Part shown: positions 45,630 through 56,321 of the stretch, in pieces
Layout: each line of letters begins with the position of its first letter
How positions within the stretch are numbered: position 1 is the first letter of the stretch
Source: Adenophora triphylla var. japonica
Taxonomy: Eukaryota > Streptophyta > Magnoliopsida > Asterales > Campanulaceae
Reading direction: 5' to 3'
Assembly (NCBI GenBank): GCA_022495995.1
Contig: JAFEMH010001232.1
Coordinates: 447,346 to 511,345 of the forward strand
DNA length: 64,000 nt
Made by a program: the position numbers and the translations under genes
The notes under the pieces: generated by a model
Database searches by the model: none
What the model saw: the letters and a program-made list of their open reading frames with translations, nothing else
What the model was told of the DNA's origin: nothing

Positions 45630-47093
45630 TGTTGGGTTTTATGGGTCCATGCGCAGCGGAATTAAGCATAAAATTAACACAAAACCCAAGCCCTAAGATC
45701 CGTTCTATACGATTAAATTGAATTGCTATGAGATAGAATTTACCAACCTTTATTGCTTTCCGGTCTTGAGCTATCGAACGGATAATTATGTGATTCGCAA
45801 TCACAAACTTTTGATCTTCAAATCTTCGAATCTTCAACTCCTTTGGATCTTCAGATTTGAACTCTAGGTCTTTGATTTGTTTGAACAAATTAAAACCCTC
45901 TTTTGGTAATCCACACAAATATGAATGTCGAGAACGATTCTCGGGTTGGGAATTGCTAGATCCCTAAAAACTTATGGAAGAATATTGAGAGGACTTTTTA
46001 TTGAGAATTTATTGAAAAATTCGGCTAGAGAATTAGGTCCGATGCACCTCACATATTTATACTACAATAGTATGAATATGTCTCCTAATCGTATTAGGAG
46101 AACAGCCGTTAAAACCGCGTAGGGCTTGATATGTCATGTCGCGCGGTATATTAAGCCATTGGCTTAATATGTCGCGCGGTATATATAGCCGATACGTAAA
46201 CTCTCAACCATTCTTCCTCAGGTTTAACCAATTCATTCTATTTGTGTGTGACCCAATAGGATTGTATTATGTTGGCAATGAGTCCGATCATATCGGCCCT
46301 CATAAGACATAAGCGGACTCTAGCAAGCCATTATGTCTACCCAAATAACACAACGTAAGAGTTCACGTTTCCAATGGTACACTTCCATTTCTCCCTTTGT
46401 CTCACGATGTTATATTGAACACAAGTCATGGTTCACGTCAACTTGTATTTGTTCAATGCTTTCTCGATCTTGAGTATAATGATAATCCAATCACATTGGG
46501 GTGTGGCCACACTCTTTCATCATTATCACTCATCGAAGGGCCCAAGCAAAACATCTCTCTTTCGAGGGACAAATTCCATCTTGACTTATCATCCTTCTCA
46601 TCATGAATCCGATCATGCCAAAATTAGCCTTTATAGATATCGTGTTAAGATACCGTTTGACTAAAATCAAACATAACTTTCATCATATGTAAGGTCATGA
46701 TAATCTCGAGTCTAAGGACTAAATGAAGTGACCATATGAGATTTAATTATGACATTTGACCATGACATAAATCTCATACGGGTCGAGTCCAAGCACTTGT
46801 TCTCTAACAAGTACCCATAATTTCAATGTGCATCTCTATGCATATAATCATCATATGATTATCCATTGACAATTATACTAGTTATTTACAAGTTTGCAAT
46901 GTGCATCTTTATGCATATGATCATCTCTATGATCATCCATTACCAACTTATACTAAATAACTAGGGACACAGATTAATATAATAAACATGCAAAAACATA
47001 TATTAATCAATAATAAAATTTCTCTTTTATTAATGATAAAGACGATACATCAAGGTTTATAGAAACTATAAGCCTAGGGCATACACACTAACA
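45630..47093 (-). repeat. Copia B 5' LTR (in element sense)
   Basis: Direct repeat of 38806-40267, about 1% different; most differences lie at CAG/CTG/TAG triplets. Confidence 0.95.
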
Positions 47094-47317
47094 AATAAAA
47101 CATGTTTTAAGTAAACAAGAACAAATAACTGCATGTTGCATGAGCCCAAAGCCCAAACACTTACCCTCCTTCATTCCCAGACATCTGAACCCTCGTGCCT
47201 TTTCCCCCCGCAGCTCCTCACAAAGGTTGGTTCCGGACACCGGGTCACCGTTTGATCAGTTGGGAAGAGTCAAGCGCATCATCAGCTTCGCCGTTTGTTC
47301 CGACTCTGGGTTTCAGA

Positions 47318-49134
47318 ATGTCTGCATCAGCCGGTAATGATGGGGACAACGTCACTCCGCCTCCCGGGACCCCTCAGACAGAACAACAGTGGAATCAGTT
47401 AGCAGAACAGATGAGATTACGACAGGAAGCACAGCTGAATAGCCTTATGGAGGCTATTAAAAGCCATGGTTTGGCCGCCAGCCTCAACCCCGATGGCACC
47501 TTCACCGTGGAAGAAGAAGAGGATGCCAATCCCACTCTCAGTCGCCCTGATTACTCCAGGATGCCACCACCCACCTCCTATGGTACCACTACCGGAACCC
47601 ATGTTCCTCTATCTTGGGGTCACCCGGCCCCGGCCTTCGGACCACTGGATCCATACAGCCCGACGGCACAAATCAGTTCGCAGTTCCTCAGTGGGGGCAA
47701 AATCAGTACGGAATGTCTTCTCATGGTTGGGGTTACCTCGGAATGCCACAGCTAATTGGGATCCCGCCTCAGTTTGGAACCGATCAATCCGGGCCTTCGC
47801 AGCAACAGTTCAAAGGGCCACAACAACAGTTCGGCATGCCTCAACAGCCGTCAAGAGCCCCTCCTCAGAATGATGCTAGCTCAGTTGCTCCTCCCACAGC
47901 TTTCACCAACCCATTCCTCACTCAGGGTTCGATGGGTTACCAAACCTCCATCCCAGTTTCATCAGAATCACCAGGACCGCAGTACCCCCCGGGTTATACA
48001 CCATCGCCTCAGCCAGCCATGCAATTCAACAATCAGGGACAGCAGCCCGCACCTAAGCCTACTTATGGGTCTCACTCCGGAAATCCAAGCTACCCGGCTA
48101 CATCGGGACTGCCTCCACCCACTTTGCCAGTTGAAAATCAACAGCAGGCCGCAAGGTTCTATCCCTTCGCCCAGGCTCCTACTCATGCTCCCCCGGGCAA
48201 TTTGGGCCAAGGACAGGTTTTCACCTACGTCCCCGGATCGGCCGTTCCCTCCACCAGTCTGCCGCCAGTGGTAGCTCCTCTCTCTAGCTCAGCCACTAGT
48301 TTGAACGCAATGACTCCGCCACAAGACCCTCATCTGGCCTGGTTCATGGAACAGCATAAAGAAATGAAAGCGCAGATTGCTGAATTGACCGCTAAGAAGT
48401 CTGCCTTCCGGCCTACGGACCCGGACTCCATCGTTCCCCTGCCTCACAAATTTGTTATGCCGAATCTGGACCTCTTTGATGGTACTGCATGCCCGAAAAC
48501 TCATCTGGACACGTATACCTTGGCGATGAAGGCCAAAGGGTGTACCAATCAGCAGTTGGCTGACTATTTCAGTCTGTCTTTGAAATCCAGTGCCTTAAAA
48601 TGGTTCTTCCGCTTAAAACCCGATGCCAGGGCTACATGGGACCAGATTACTAATGCCTTCACAGAAAAGTACAAAGCTAACTTGGAATGGGAAACAAATA
48701 GAGTTGATCTGCAGACAACAGTGCAGCGTCCCGATGAGAATGTTGGGGACTTCTACAAGCGGTGGAATCTGAAACTCAGTGAAATGGCCATCCCTCCTTC
48801 TGAAGAGGAACAACTGGATATCTTTCAGTCATGCCTGAAACCACATCTGAGAGCCTCCCTCAGTCACTTCCCGTACTCAGACTTACGAGCCATGGTTAAT
48901 TCCGCAGCTAAGTTTGAAAAGGCTTACAATCAACAGCCGGCTGCTGCACCTGCTTACAGATATCGGGCTCCTCCTTCCAATGCCGCTCCTGCTCCTGCTA
49001 AAGGCAAAGAGGTGATCAATTACGCGGGACAGGAATGTAATAACACAACTCCTTTCGCTCCCAGAAAACCAACCGCCCAGGCCACGGGTCATGAACCTCG
49101 AAAACTTTGGAATGCCTCTGAACGACATCTTTAG
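47318..49134 (+). pseudogene. Tat-2 gag, one or two frameshifts
   Basis: ATG 47318 (MSASAGNDGDNVTPPPG) is chosen because the homologous ATG is conserved in Tat-1. A long open lead-in from 47195 exists but is poorly conserved. The frame changes near 47690 and then stays open through a Gln/Pro-rich region to the retrotransposon gag domain (HKFVMPNLDLFDGTACPKTHLD, about residue 370; NAFTEKYKANLEWETNR; EEEQLDIFQSCLKPHLRA). A second shift near 49100 links it to the next frame. Gag packages the RNA into particles. The two shifts may be real or consensus errors. Confidence 0.85.
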
Positions 49135-52100
49135 GGGACTGGTGAAAGAAGGCTTGCTGCGGCCTTTGGAGAATTTCCAACCCAGGAATCCGAACGCTCC
49201 TGTGGATACCTCAAAGTATTGTGCTTTTCATCAAGCCCACGGACATCTGACTGACAACTGCTTCACTCTGAAAAAGGCGATCCAAAGCTTGATAGAGCAA
49301 GGAAAGTTGGAAGGCCCCGAAGGGCCTAATACAGTCAAAAATCCTCTGCCAAGGAACCATAATCAGGTGAATATGATTGAATACGGAGAACCTTCGCATG
49401 CCCAGGAAGATGCTGATGAAGGTCCCCAAATACCCATGGCCAACCTTGTCGAAGATCCTGAATTCGGATTCCCCATCAACCTTGAGGACGATGAGCAAGT
49501 CAGCCCACCTTGGTCTCATGTCAGAGATTTCCTGCAAGAATACGAGGCCCGCTATTTCTCGGATGAGGGGAAAGCTGATACTAAAGAACTGGGGCTGTTC
49601 CGGTCAAAACATGAGAAAACCATTTACACAAGATGGTTAGAACAATCGAGAAGAATCGAGCAAGAAAGCATCCAGCGGGCGCCTGTACTGGGGCTTATCA
49701 GCCAAGAGGCCGAGGAGCATCTGGAGCTAGTACACTTTTGCAAATCGGTTGTGGGAGAGGCTGAATACGATCCCGAAGACAGTGAAACTGAAGAATCAGA
49801 GGAGGAGGATTGCTTTTATATCCTGCCGGGAGTCAAATACGTGCCACCCCCTCTCACTCTTCCCCCGCAGTTTCTAGGAGGAGAAGCTGAGTCACAATTA
49901 CCACTTTCGAGAATGGGGGCATATGACAATTTCTGCGATTGCACGCACCCATATTCCCCTAACAGGTTTGATCGGCGTTCCCTCTCAGCCGAAATCCCAG
50001 TAGTATGGGAAGATGATTCCGATGACAGCAATGACGATGATGATGACGAGAGCGAAGAGTCGACTGAGGCCCCAGATCCGGAATCAATCTGGAACAATCA
50101 AGCCGGGAATGATGCCATGGGAGCCAGATACAATGGTTGGCTGTCAGCAAGCGACAATGAAGAACCACCAGAAAATGCAAGTCAAATGCCAATAGGGACG
50201 GGCCCCCAAGAACTGCACCTCGTAAGATGCACCTGTGGTCAGTGTCCGGATACTTCAGAGGATGAGGGACAACAAAGCCCGCGCCCAGATCCATACACAT
50301 CCGAAATCCTAGAACACAATGTCCCTTATAAGAACCTAGCCGGTGAATGGAGAGGGTTCATTGAAGCACTGGTCGAAAATGGAGGGTTTCAACGACCAGA
50401 AGATGAGGAATTCGTGAACGTCATCGGATCTTTTTCTTCTTTCCCGATAACGGGTGGCATAACAACCGTGAGGGTCACAACCGGGCCGCTTGAGCACAGC
50501 GAGTGCCTGCAATCACTGAAAAGGGTTATTGATCTAAACGTCTCCCCAGTGGCTTTCATACCTATGGATCCACATGACGCCTTCCTAATTTCCCCCGCAC
50601 CCGATAATGGACCCCGGGTGCTCCTTATTTGGACCCAGATCTATCGAGCTGCTACATCGAACTACGAGGGGGAACATTGCCTATCCTTTACTTGTGGCTG
50701 CCCTACTTGCAAGGGTGAAAGAAAGAAGATGTATGACGAGATGGAGGCTGATAGCCATAAGACCGAAGACACTTCGGAAGACAAATATGAAACCGAGGAC
50801 ATGAAGGCCATGAAGTTTCCTGGGTCTGAGCACGTGGATGTCTTAGAGTTCAACACTGCCTACCATGCTTTGGGGAAAGGGTTTTCAGGCATCCGATCCA
50901 GGCTGATAGTCGAGGATCTGTTAGAGAGAGGGAAACTAACTCCCATCCTCCCCAATGAGAAAATAACCATGGTCAGATCAAATCCGCCCCAAAACAAAGT
51001 AACACTCCTTGTCAGGGTTACCCAAGAAGAGGTCACCTTCCCCGAATGTATTTCAGCTCTCAGAGAAGTCCTGGAAACCGGCATGATACCGGATGCGCCT
51101 CCCACACAGAGTGCTATAATCATCTCCAGCTCTGAGTATTACAGAAAGGAACCAGAATGGCTGCACTATACCGGGGATGAAATCGAAAAGCCGCCGAGCC
51201 CTGAGAATAGCAACTCTTGTTGTATGATAACTATGAGCAAGGCAGGCTATGGGAGCGAATCGGAGGACGCCCTAGCTCTGTGGGCCATCCAGGGGGCAAC
51301 AACACAACCCCAGACTCAAAAGCCTGTGACTTGGGAAGCAGTCATAAGGGCCGCCCAGGAAGGAGCCAGTACAGCTCAAGCTCAGCCCCTCACCGTTGCT
51401 AGACTCCGTCAGAACCAGTGGCCGATAGCCAAAAAGGCTCCCCCGTTGACCTTAGCAGCATTGAAGAAATCTAGTCAAGAAGCAACTGATGAGGAAGTCA
51501 ACCTGTTGACCCGATCCGGGCAAATCTTCCAAGGGAATCCCAAGACAGATAAGAAGGTAGCAGATCAAGCATCCGGAGAAAACCGTAATCCCGGTGTCAA
51601 GACAGCCGAAGCTCCTAACCCTGAGAAAGAGGACCCCGTGCTCACCCAGTTGAAGCAAACACAGGCCAACATCTCTCTATGGTCCCTGCTCACCTCATCC
51701 TATCCCCACAAGCTAAAGCTGGAAGAAAGCCTGGCTCGCACTCTAGTGCCTATCGATCCTACTTCCGATGATGTGGTGCAATTAATTGGGAACATCCACT
51801 ATGGGAACATAATCACTTTCACAAATCTCGATCTCCCTCAATTCGGGGCCGATCATAACGAGCCTCTCTTCATCACAGTCCAATTGGATGAACGACGCCT
51901 CCCTCGGGTCCTGGTTGACAATGGGTCCGGAATGAATATTCTTCCGGCAAAAATCATGAGCCTGCTTGACATCAAGTCCACAGACTTGAAGCCTTCCTCC
52001 CTCACAGTCAAAGCTTACGACTCGACATCTCGAGCAGTCCTTGGAGTTGCTACTTTGGACCTCTGGTTTGGCCAGAAATTGATACCTGTGGAATTCCAGG

Positions 52101-52882
52101 TTATTGACATCCCGATCACTTTTAATGCCTTATTGGGAAGACCTTGGCTGCATCAGGTCAAGGGGGTCGCCTCAAGCCTCCACCAGTGTGTGAAATTCAT
52201 CTCGAATGGGGACCTGACAACCATTTACGGGGATCTAGTCACCTTGGAGGGCACGGATACAGGTGGAATACCTATTCTGGAAATCAAACATGATGAGGAA
52301 GGTCTCATGCTAACAGGCTTCACGGTCGAGCCGCCCAAAGCCCAAGTGTGCAACATAGATCTGACAATCACCCGGGATAAAATCCCTCCGGTCTTGAAAA
52401 TGATGAGAAAGATGAGTTATCTACCTGGCCTCGGTCTGGGGAAGCACCAACAAGGAACTCACAAACTCATCAAGGTGAAAGGACAGAAAACTCGCCACGG
52501 CCTGGGATATGAGGCCACCTCAGTGGACACCGCGAAAGAAAAAGAACTTGCTCTACAAAGGAAAGAAGCTATCACAGGAAGGGTCCCGGTCAACAACCCT
52601 AAATCTCTCCCTTTCAGTCCTAATTTGGCTGACTACTTTGTAAAGGGTCCCACACAACCGGGTAACATCACAGAGCCCACTCCTACAGAAGGGTGGCTGA
52701 AGCTACAGGATAGCCTCAACAAGTTCAGGGGAGCCAAAGCTAACCCGGTCCGTAGAGTGTTTCTGGACCTACCCAAGATATCCGGGGCTACCACTACCAT
52801 GAAGAGTGAGTACACTTTCAAAGGCGTGCCAAGCCTAGTGGAACAGTTTGAGAAGCTTACTACCACAATTCCTACTGCCTAG
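49091..52882 (+). CDS. Tat-2 gag zinc knuckle, acidic linker, retropepsin and G-patch
   Basis: An open frame of 1263 residues that continues gag by frameshift. It starts at FGMPLNDIFRGLVKEGLLRP. The zinc knuckle CAFHQAHGHLTDNC (CX2HX4HX4C, about residue 45-58) is typical of Tat. A long, unassigned middle part holds acidic runs (SETEESEEED near 240; DDDDDESEE near 320) and a Cys-rich CGCPTC (near 535). The protease site LVDNGSGMNILP is near residue 940, and a G-patch MSYLPGLGLGKHQQG near 1110. The frame ends at TAG 52880-52882; homology continues after it to a second TAG (53196-53198) shared with Tat-1. Gag plus protease could be functional. Confidence 0.88.
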   Translation: MNLENFGMPLNDIFRGLVKEGLLRPLENFQPRNPNAPVDTSKYCAFHQAHGHLTDNCFTLKKAIQSLIEQGKLEGPEGPNTVKNPLPRNHNQVNMIEYGEPSHAQEDADEGPQIPMANLVEDPEFGFPINLEDDEQVSPPWSHVRDFLQEYEARYFSDEGKADTKELGLFRSKHEKTIYTRWLEQSRRIEQESIQRAPVLGLISQEAEEHLELVHFCKSVVGEAEYDPEDSETEESEEEDCFYILPGVKYVPPPLTLPPQFLGGEAESQLPLSRMGAYDNFCDCTHPYSPNRFDRRSLSAEIPVVWEDDSDDSNDDDDDESEESTEAPDPESIWNNQAGNDAMGARYNGWLSASDNEEPPENASQMPIGTGPQELHLVRCTCGQCPDTSEDEGQQSPRPDPYTSEILEHNVPYKNLAGEWRGFIEALVENGGFQRPEDEEFVNVIGSFSSFPITGGITTVRVTTGPLEHSECLQSLKRVIDLNVSPVAFIPMDPHDAFLISPAPDNGPRVLLIWTQIYRAATSNYEGEHCLSFTCGCPTCKGERKKMYDEMEADSHKTEDTSEDKYETEDMKAMKFPGSEHVDVLEFNTAYHALGKGFSGIRSRLIVEDLLERGKLTPILPNEKITMVRSNPPQNKVTLLVRVTQEEVTFPECISALREVLETGMIPDAPPTQSAIIISSSEYYRKEPEWLHYTGDEIEKPPSPENSNSCCMITMSKAGYGSESEDALALWAIQGATTQPQTQKPVTWEAVIRAAQEGASTAQAQPLTVARLRQNQWPIAKKAPPLTLAALKKSSQEATDEEVNLLTRSGQIFQGNPKTDKKVADQASGENRNPGVKTAEAPNPEKEDPVLTQLKQTQANISLWSLLTSSYPHKLKLEESLARTLVPIDPTSDDVVQLIGNIHYGNIITFTNLDLPQFGADHNEPLFITVQLDERRLPRVLVDNGSGMNILPAKIMSLLDIKSTDLKPSSLTVKAYDSTSRAVLGVATLDLWFGQKLIPVEFQVIDIPITFNALLGRPWLHQVKGVASSLHQCVKFISNGDLTTIYGDLVTLEGTDTGGIPILEIKHDEEGLMLTGFTVEPPKAQVCNIDLTITRDKIPPVLKMMRKMSYLPGLGLGKHQQGTHKLIKVKGQKTRHGLGYEATSVDTAKEKELALQRKEAITGRVPVNNPKSLPFSPNLADYFVKGPTQPGNITEPTPTEGWLKLQDSLNKFRGAKANPVRRVFLDLPKISGATTTMKSEYTFKGVPSLVEQFEKLTTTIPTA

Positions 52883-53457
52883 GAAGGCCCGAAGCCTGAG
52901 TTTGAATTGACAGTGGCGAAAGCCAAAGCCACAGAAGTCTTTTCAGATGATTGGGATGGTCCGATTATGCAGCAGTTATTCGGGAAGAGATCCAGTGCCG
53001 ACCCGATTGATTTCAGCTACCAAAGAAATGGTAGCGATGATCGAGGAAGGAGGACAGAAACATTATAATTCCTGAGTCGTGAGGTCACTGGCAGCGATGC
53101 CATTAAAGAATCGGGAAACTCTCTCAGGCCCGTCCGCGACCAAAGAAGAAATGATCACCAAACCTGGATTGGTCCCCCGTCCCTTTGTGTCAATCTAGGA
53201 AGAGTCCTCCGAGTCTCTCATTGTTAAGGTCGAGTCTCTAGGGTCGTCCGATGGCCTTACGCCTGAAGACTACAAGTCTGTAGCAAATGCTGTATTCCTT
53301 TTCGTTCTCAATGAAATGACCTTTCTGAGTATCCCTTGATTGCCACTTTAACTAATGATAAATTAACTAATAAAAAAAACATTTAATAATGATTCATTAG
53401 ATAAAGAAGCAGACACATTAAATAAACAAAAAAAAAAGAACAAAAATCTTTAAGCAG
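52883..53457 (+). other. PRO-to-RT linker of Tat-2, possible Ogre-type intron
   Basis: Contains the end of the protease frame, a shared UAG at 53196-53198, SLGSSDGLTPEDYKS-like coding, then A/T-rich DNA (53340-53445) up to TTTAAGCAG (AG 53456-53457). Confidence 0.45.
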
Positions 53458-54331
53458 GTTGTTCGGAAAGAGGAAAATCGAGCCCAAGCTGCCGAAGAGA
53501 TTTTGACAAGTGTGAATCTGGGAACTGCGGAAGAGCCTAAAGAGACGCAGATTGGTAGTTTCTCCGAGGGAACTAGAAAGGATGCCCTACAAAATCCTCA
53601 ACTCAAGGAAAGTAGCCCTCTTCATCAAAGAGAACATCATATGCAGATACGGGTTGCCAACCGAAATCATTTCCGATAATGGATCCCACTTTGAAGGGGA
53701 ATGCGACAGGCTGCTGGCAGAATTCAGAATATCCCGTCACAAGTCATCTCCCTACAGGCCCCAAACCAACGGAGCCGTCGAAGCAGCAAACAAGACGCTG
53801 GAAAACATCGTCTGAAAAATGGCTGTCCGAGGCAGAGATTGGCCCGAGAAACTACACCTGGCACTCTGGGGCTACAGAACATCCGTCAGAACTGCAACGG
53901 GGGAGACACCGTTTGCCCTCACCTACGGGATGGAAGCCGTGCTCCCAATCGAGCTAGAAATCCCCTCACTCCGTGTGCTGTTGGAAGGTCAGATCAACGA
54001 GGTCGAATGGCTCCAAAGTCGCCATGATGAATTGGCCCTGCTAGATGAGCGACGATTGAAAGCAATGGAACATATCCGAGCTTACCAAGGGAGAATGGCC
54101 AGAGCCTTCGACAAGAAAGTGAAGCATCGGGAGATCCGAGAAGGTGATCTCATTTTGAAAGAGAAGCCCCCAGTCCGTGTCAACCCGCTTGGCAAATGGG
54201 AGCCTGTCTGGGTCGGGCCATATGTCGTCCAAAAGATCTTCTCCGGAGGATCCATGCAACTTGCAGACCTCGACGGAAATCCCTTTGTACACCCAAATGA
54301 ATGGTGACAAGCCGCGCAGTACTACGCGTAA
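53458..54331 (+). pseudogene. Partial integrase of Tat-2
   Basis: Same junction as in Tat-1: the linker with NLGTAEEPKETQIG passes straight into YKILNSRKVALFIKENIICRYGLP. The second Asp (SDNGSHFEGE) and Glu (NGAVEAANKTLENI) are present; a TGA at about 53813 replaces the CGA (Arg) that Tat-1 keeps. The C-terminal part (ALWGYRTSVRTATGETPFALTYGMEAVLP to GKWEPVWVGPYVV) is open to TGA 54305, shortly before the conserved end QYYA at 54331. No reverse transcriptase, RNase H or integrase N-terminus is present. Confidence 0.88.
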
Positions 54332-54809
54332 AACACCGAGTCAAAAAAAGAAACAAAAAAAAAAAAAACAAAAAAAGAGTGCTGAAAGAGTAATACCCAA
54401 CTAGGTTGAAAACCCGAAAAAGGGCGGCCTAGGTAAAAAACAGGGTTGCACAAAAAAAAAACAAAAAAAAAAAAACAAAAAAACAACAAAAAAAACAAAA
54501 AAAAAAAAAAAAACCGGGTCGAACTACGGAGACCTGAGCCCTTTTGTCCGAAGGGAACGTAGGCAGCCGGAAACGGTTCGGTCTAAAATACAAATAAAAG
54601 TCATACTTTGACATCAATACACTGATCAGACCATGAAAGCGTCTCGAAAAACTCTAAAGCAATTCACATATTCATTACAGTTAAAAACTTTTTGATGAGT
54701 CTAAGCCCGGTTCACTCCTACGAATTACAACCTGCTGAAAGAAACTAAAATACATAATCAAACTAATGTGTCTGCTACAGCAAGAAAGGGATACTCGGAA
54801 AACTCGAGG
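54332..54809. other. Spacer between integrase and gene B (Tat-2)
   Basis: A-rich tract at 54343-54513, hairpin module at 54521-54569, then sequence matching 8956-9200. Gene B and pol converge here. No gene. Confidence 0.6.
54521..54569 (+). other. Covarying hairpin module, Tat-2 copy 1
   Basis: Outer CTACG/CGTAG; inner CCCTT/AAGGG. The Tat-1 counterpart has CCTC/GAGG. Confidence 0.62.
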
Positions 54810-54869
54810 TCACTCTAAGCCGCTCGTACTGGCATCCCCTCTCTTCTTCCCTCTTCGGGTCTTCTTCCT

Positions 54870-56321
54870 CTAAATAGGAAAAATGTCGGTCTTCCTCCTA
54901 CCAATCTCTGGTGTAGGGACAAGATCTATCAAACCAGCCTCTGTCAGGGCCTTAGTAGCCCTAGCGTCATCTCTCATCTCCTGTAGCCTAGCTGGTAGCA
55001 TAGGAGCCCTCCTCTCCTGTGTCTTGACATAAGCCTCATAGTCGGTCACAACATCTCCGCTCCTGTCGTGAGGGTCGGCCCTCGCCTCGGCCCTCTTCCT
55101 CTCCGAAACTATCAGGTCCTCCGCACCCACAATGGCCTCACGCCGTCTCAAAATAGCCATCTGAGTCTCCCCCAAATGCCTCTCATACCAATCCAGGTAC
55201 CAAGTGGTCAAGAACACAGGTCTCGGACGCCTGAGGATAACCCGAGGAGGAAAGACGTCATACCTCCATACTCGGGAAAGAAATGGAAACACCGAAGGAT
55301 CATCCATAGAAGCAGAAGCCACCACCCTGGTGGCTATATCATCAAAGTCCTCCAAAGGAACCCGCTCCAAGCCGAACCGTCTCAGAACCAAAGCCGGAAT
55401 GTAAAAGCTGGACTGAGAAAGCCCCGGAAGCATAACCACGGGAGATCCGTCCTGAAGCACTCTCCGAGTCTCCACCCGCCAATGAGGCACCGACCATCTG
55501 ATATCTTCAGTCTGACGACCAGCCATCCAACGCTCCCACGAGCCCTGATCATCAAAATCCACCAAAACCCCTCTCCTGGCGAATGTCCAAGGCTTGATCA
55601 TATCAGAAGTTTCCCGAAGAACCCCCAGGCGCTCCATCAGCCACAAAGTCAAGAGAAACGGGCTGCCCCCGTGCATATACCGCCTCCCGGTAGCCAGCCT
55701 GTCGAGAGCATGAAAAGTCTCTCCCAAGATCAAAGGTACAACATCTCTGCCCAAGCGACAGTGAACAACCACATCCAGCAGAGCCCGATGACAAATCCCA
55801 AAGGAATAAACCATGAACAAGGTCCCGAACATGCAAAGTGCAAAGGCATCCCAATAGGCATCGTCAAGCAAGCCTAAGCCCCTAAATCTATCAGGGAGAC
55901 CAGAAATGTTAAAATGATCGGGACCACAGATCATACCTTGTGCTTCCTCCGGGGAAAGATGAAGAAGGTTGCACAGCTTGTCAACAAAAGAGGCTCCTCC
56001 GGGCAAAGGAATTGCAATCTCCCCCACCTCAGGACCACCAAGCAAAGCCCGAAATTCTTCAACAGTCGGGACCATTTCATTGTAAGAGAAGCAAAAAACA
56101 TGCCTTCTAGTATCCCAAAATGAGGAAGAAGCTCTCAAAAGATCATAATCCAGAATCAATTCCTTGAGAGACCACAAGCATCGTATCTTGTACCTTTCTT
56201 CAAAGAATGACCTCCTCTCATGCATAATCTCCCGAGACCACTCCTTAAACTTGGTGAAGAATGACATTTGAGAAGTTTGGGATAATTTGGGTGGATTTTG
56301 CATGCTCACGATTCTCTCCAT
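54870..56321 (-). CDS. Gene B: PMD/DUF7745-like protein, antisense to Tat-2, nearly intact
   Basis: An intronless open frame of 483 residues. ATG at 56321 (MERIVSMQNPPKLSQ) is chosen because it aligns with the Tat-1 start and lies just after the conserved upstream stretch. Motifs are FFEERYKIRCLWSLKEL near residue 40, FWDTRRHVFCF, PTVEEFRALLGGPEVGEIAIPLPGG near 90-115, PDHFNISGLPDRFRGLG near 145, VFPFLSRVWRYDVFPPRVILRRPRPVF (split by further sequence) near 340. TAG at 54870 is one C-to-T change from the CAG seen in Tat-1; the homologous frame goes on through a Lys/Arg-rich tail to 54810. Function is unknown; the fold family is inferred from motifs. Confidence 0.75.
   Translation of the reverse strand: MERIVSMQNPPKLSQTSQMSFFTKFKEWSREIMHERRSFFEERYKIRCLWSLKELILDYDLLRASSSFWDTRRHVFCFSYNEMVPTVEEFRALLGGPEVGEIAIPLPGGASFVDKLCNLLHLSPEEAQGMICGPDHFNISGLPDRFRGLGLLDDAYWDAFALCMFGTLFMVYSFGICHRALLDVVVHCRLGRDVVPLILGETFHALDRLATGRRYMHGGSPFLLTLWLMERLGVLRETSDMIKPWTFARRGVLVDFDDQGSWERWMAGRQTEDIRWSVPHWRVETRRVLQDGSPVVMLPGLSQSSFYIPALVLRRFGLERVPLEDFDDIATRVVASASMDDPSVFPFLSRVWRYDVFPPRVILRRPRPVFLTTWYLDWYERHLGETQMAILRRREAIVGAEDLIVSERKRAEARADPHDRSGDVVTDYEAYVKTQERRAPMLPARLQEMRDDARATKALTEAGLIDLVPTPEIGRRKTDIFPI

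Larger units (their letters stand above)
38806..47093 (-). mobile_element. Copia B: complete Ty1-copia element with dead coding region
   Basis: LTRs are 38806-40267 and 45630-47093, with target duplication AATAA (38801-38805, 47094-47098). The minus strand is sense: primer site TGGTATCAGAGCCCC next to the right LTR, polypurine tract next to the left LTR. Remnants in order are gag zinc knuckle, integrase, reverse transcriptase and RNase H, all full of stops. It is inserted in the Tat-2 leader. Confidence 0.93.

Noticed and set aside
47756..48274. 172-residue frame overlapping Tat-2 gag
   Set aside because: Shadow of gag in another frame; composition follows the Gln/Pro-rich gag codons.
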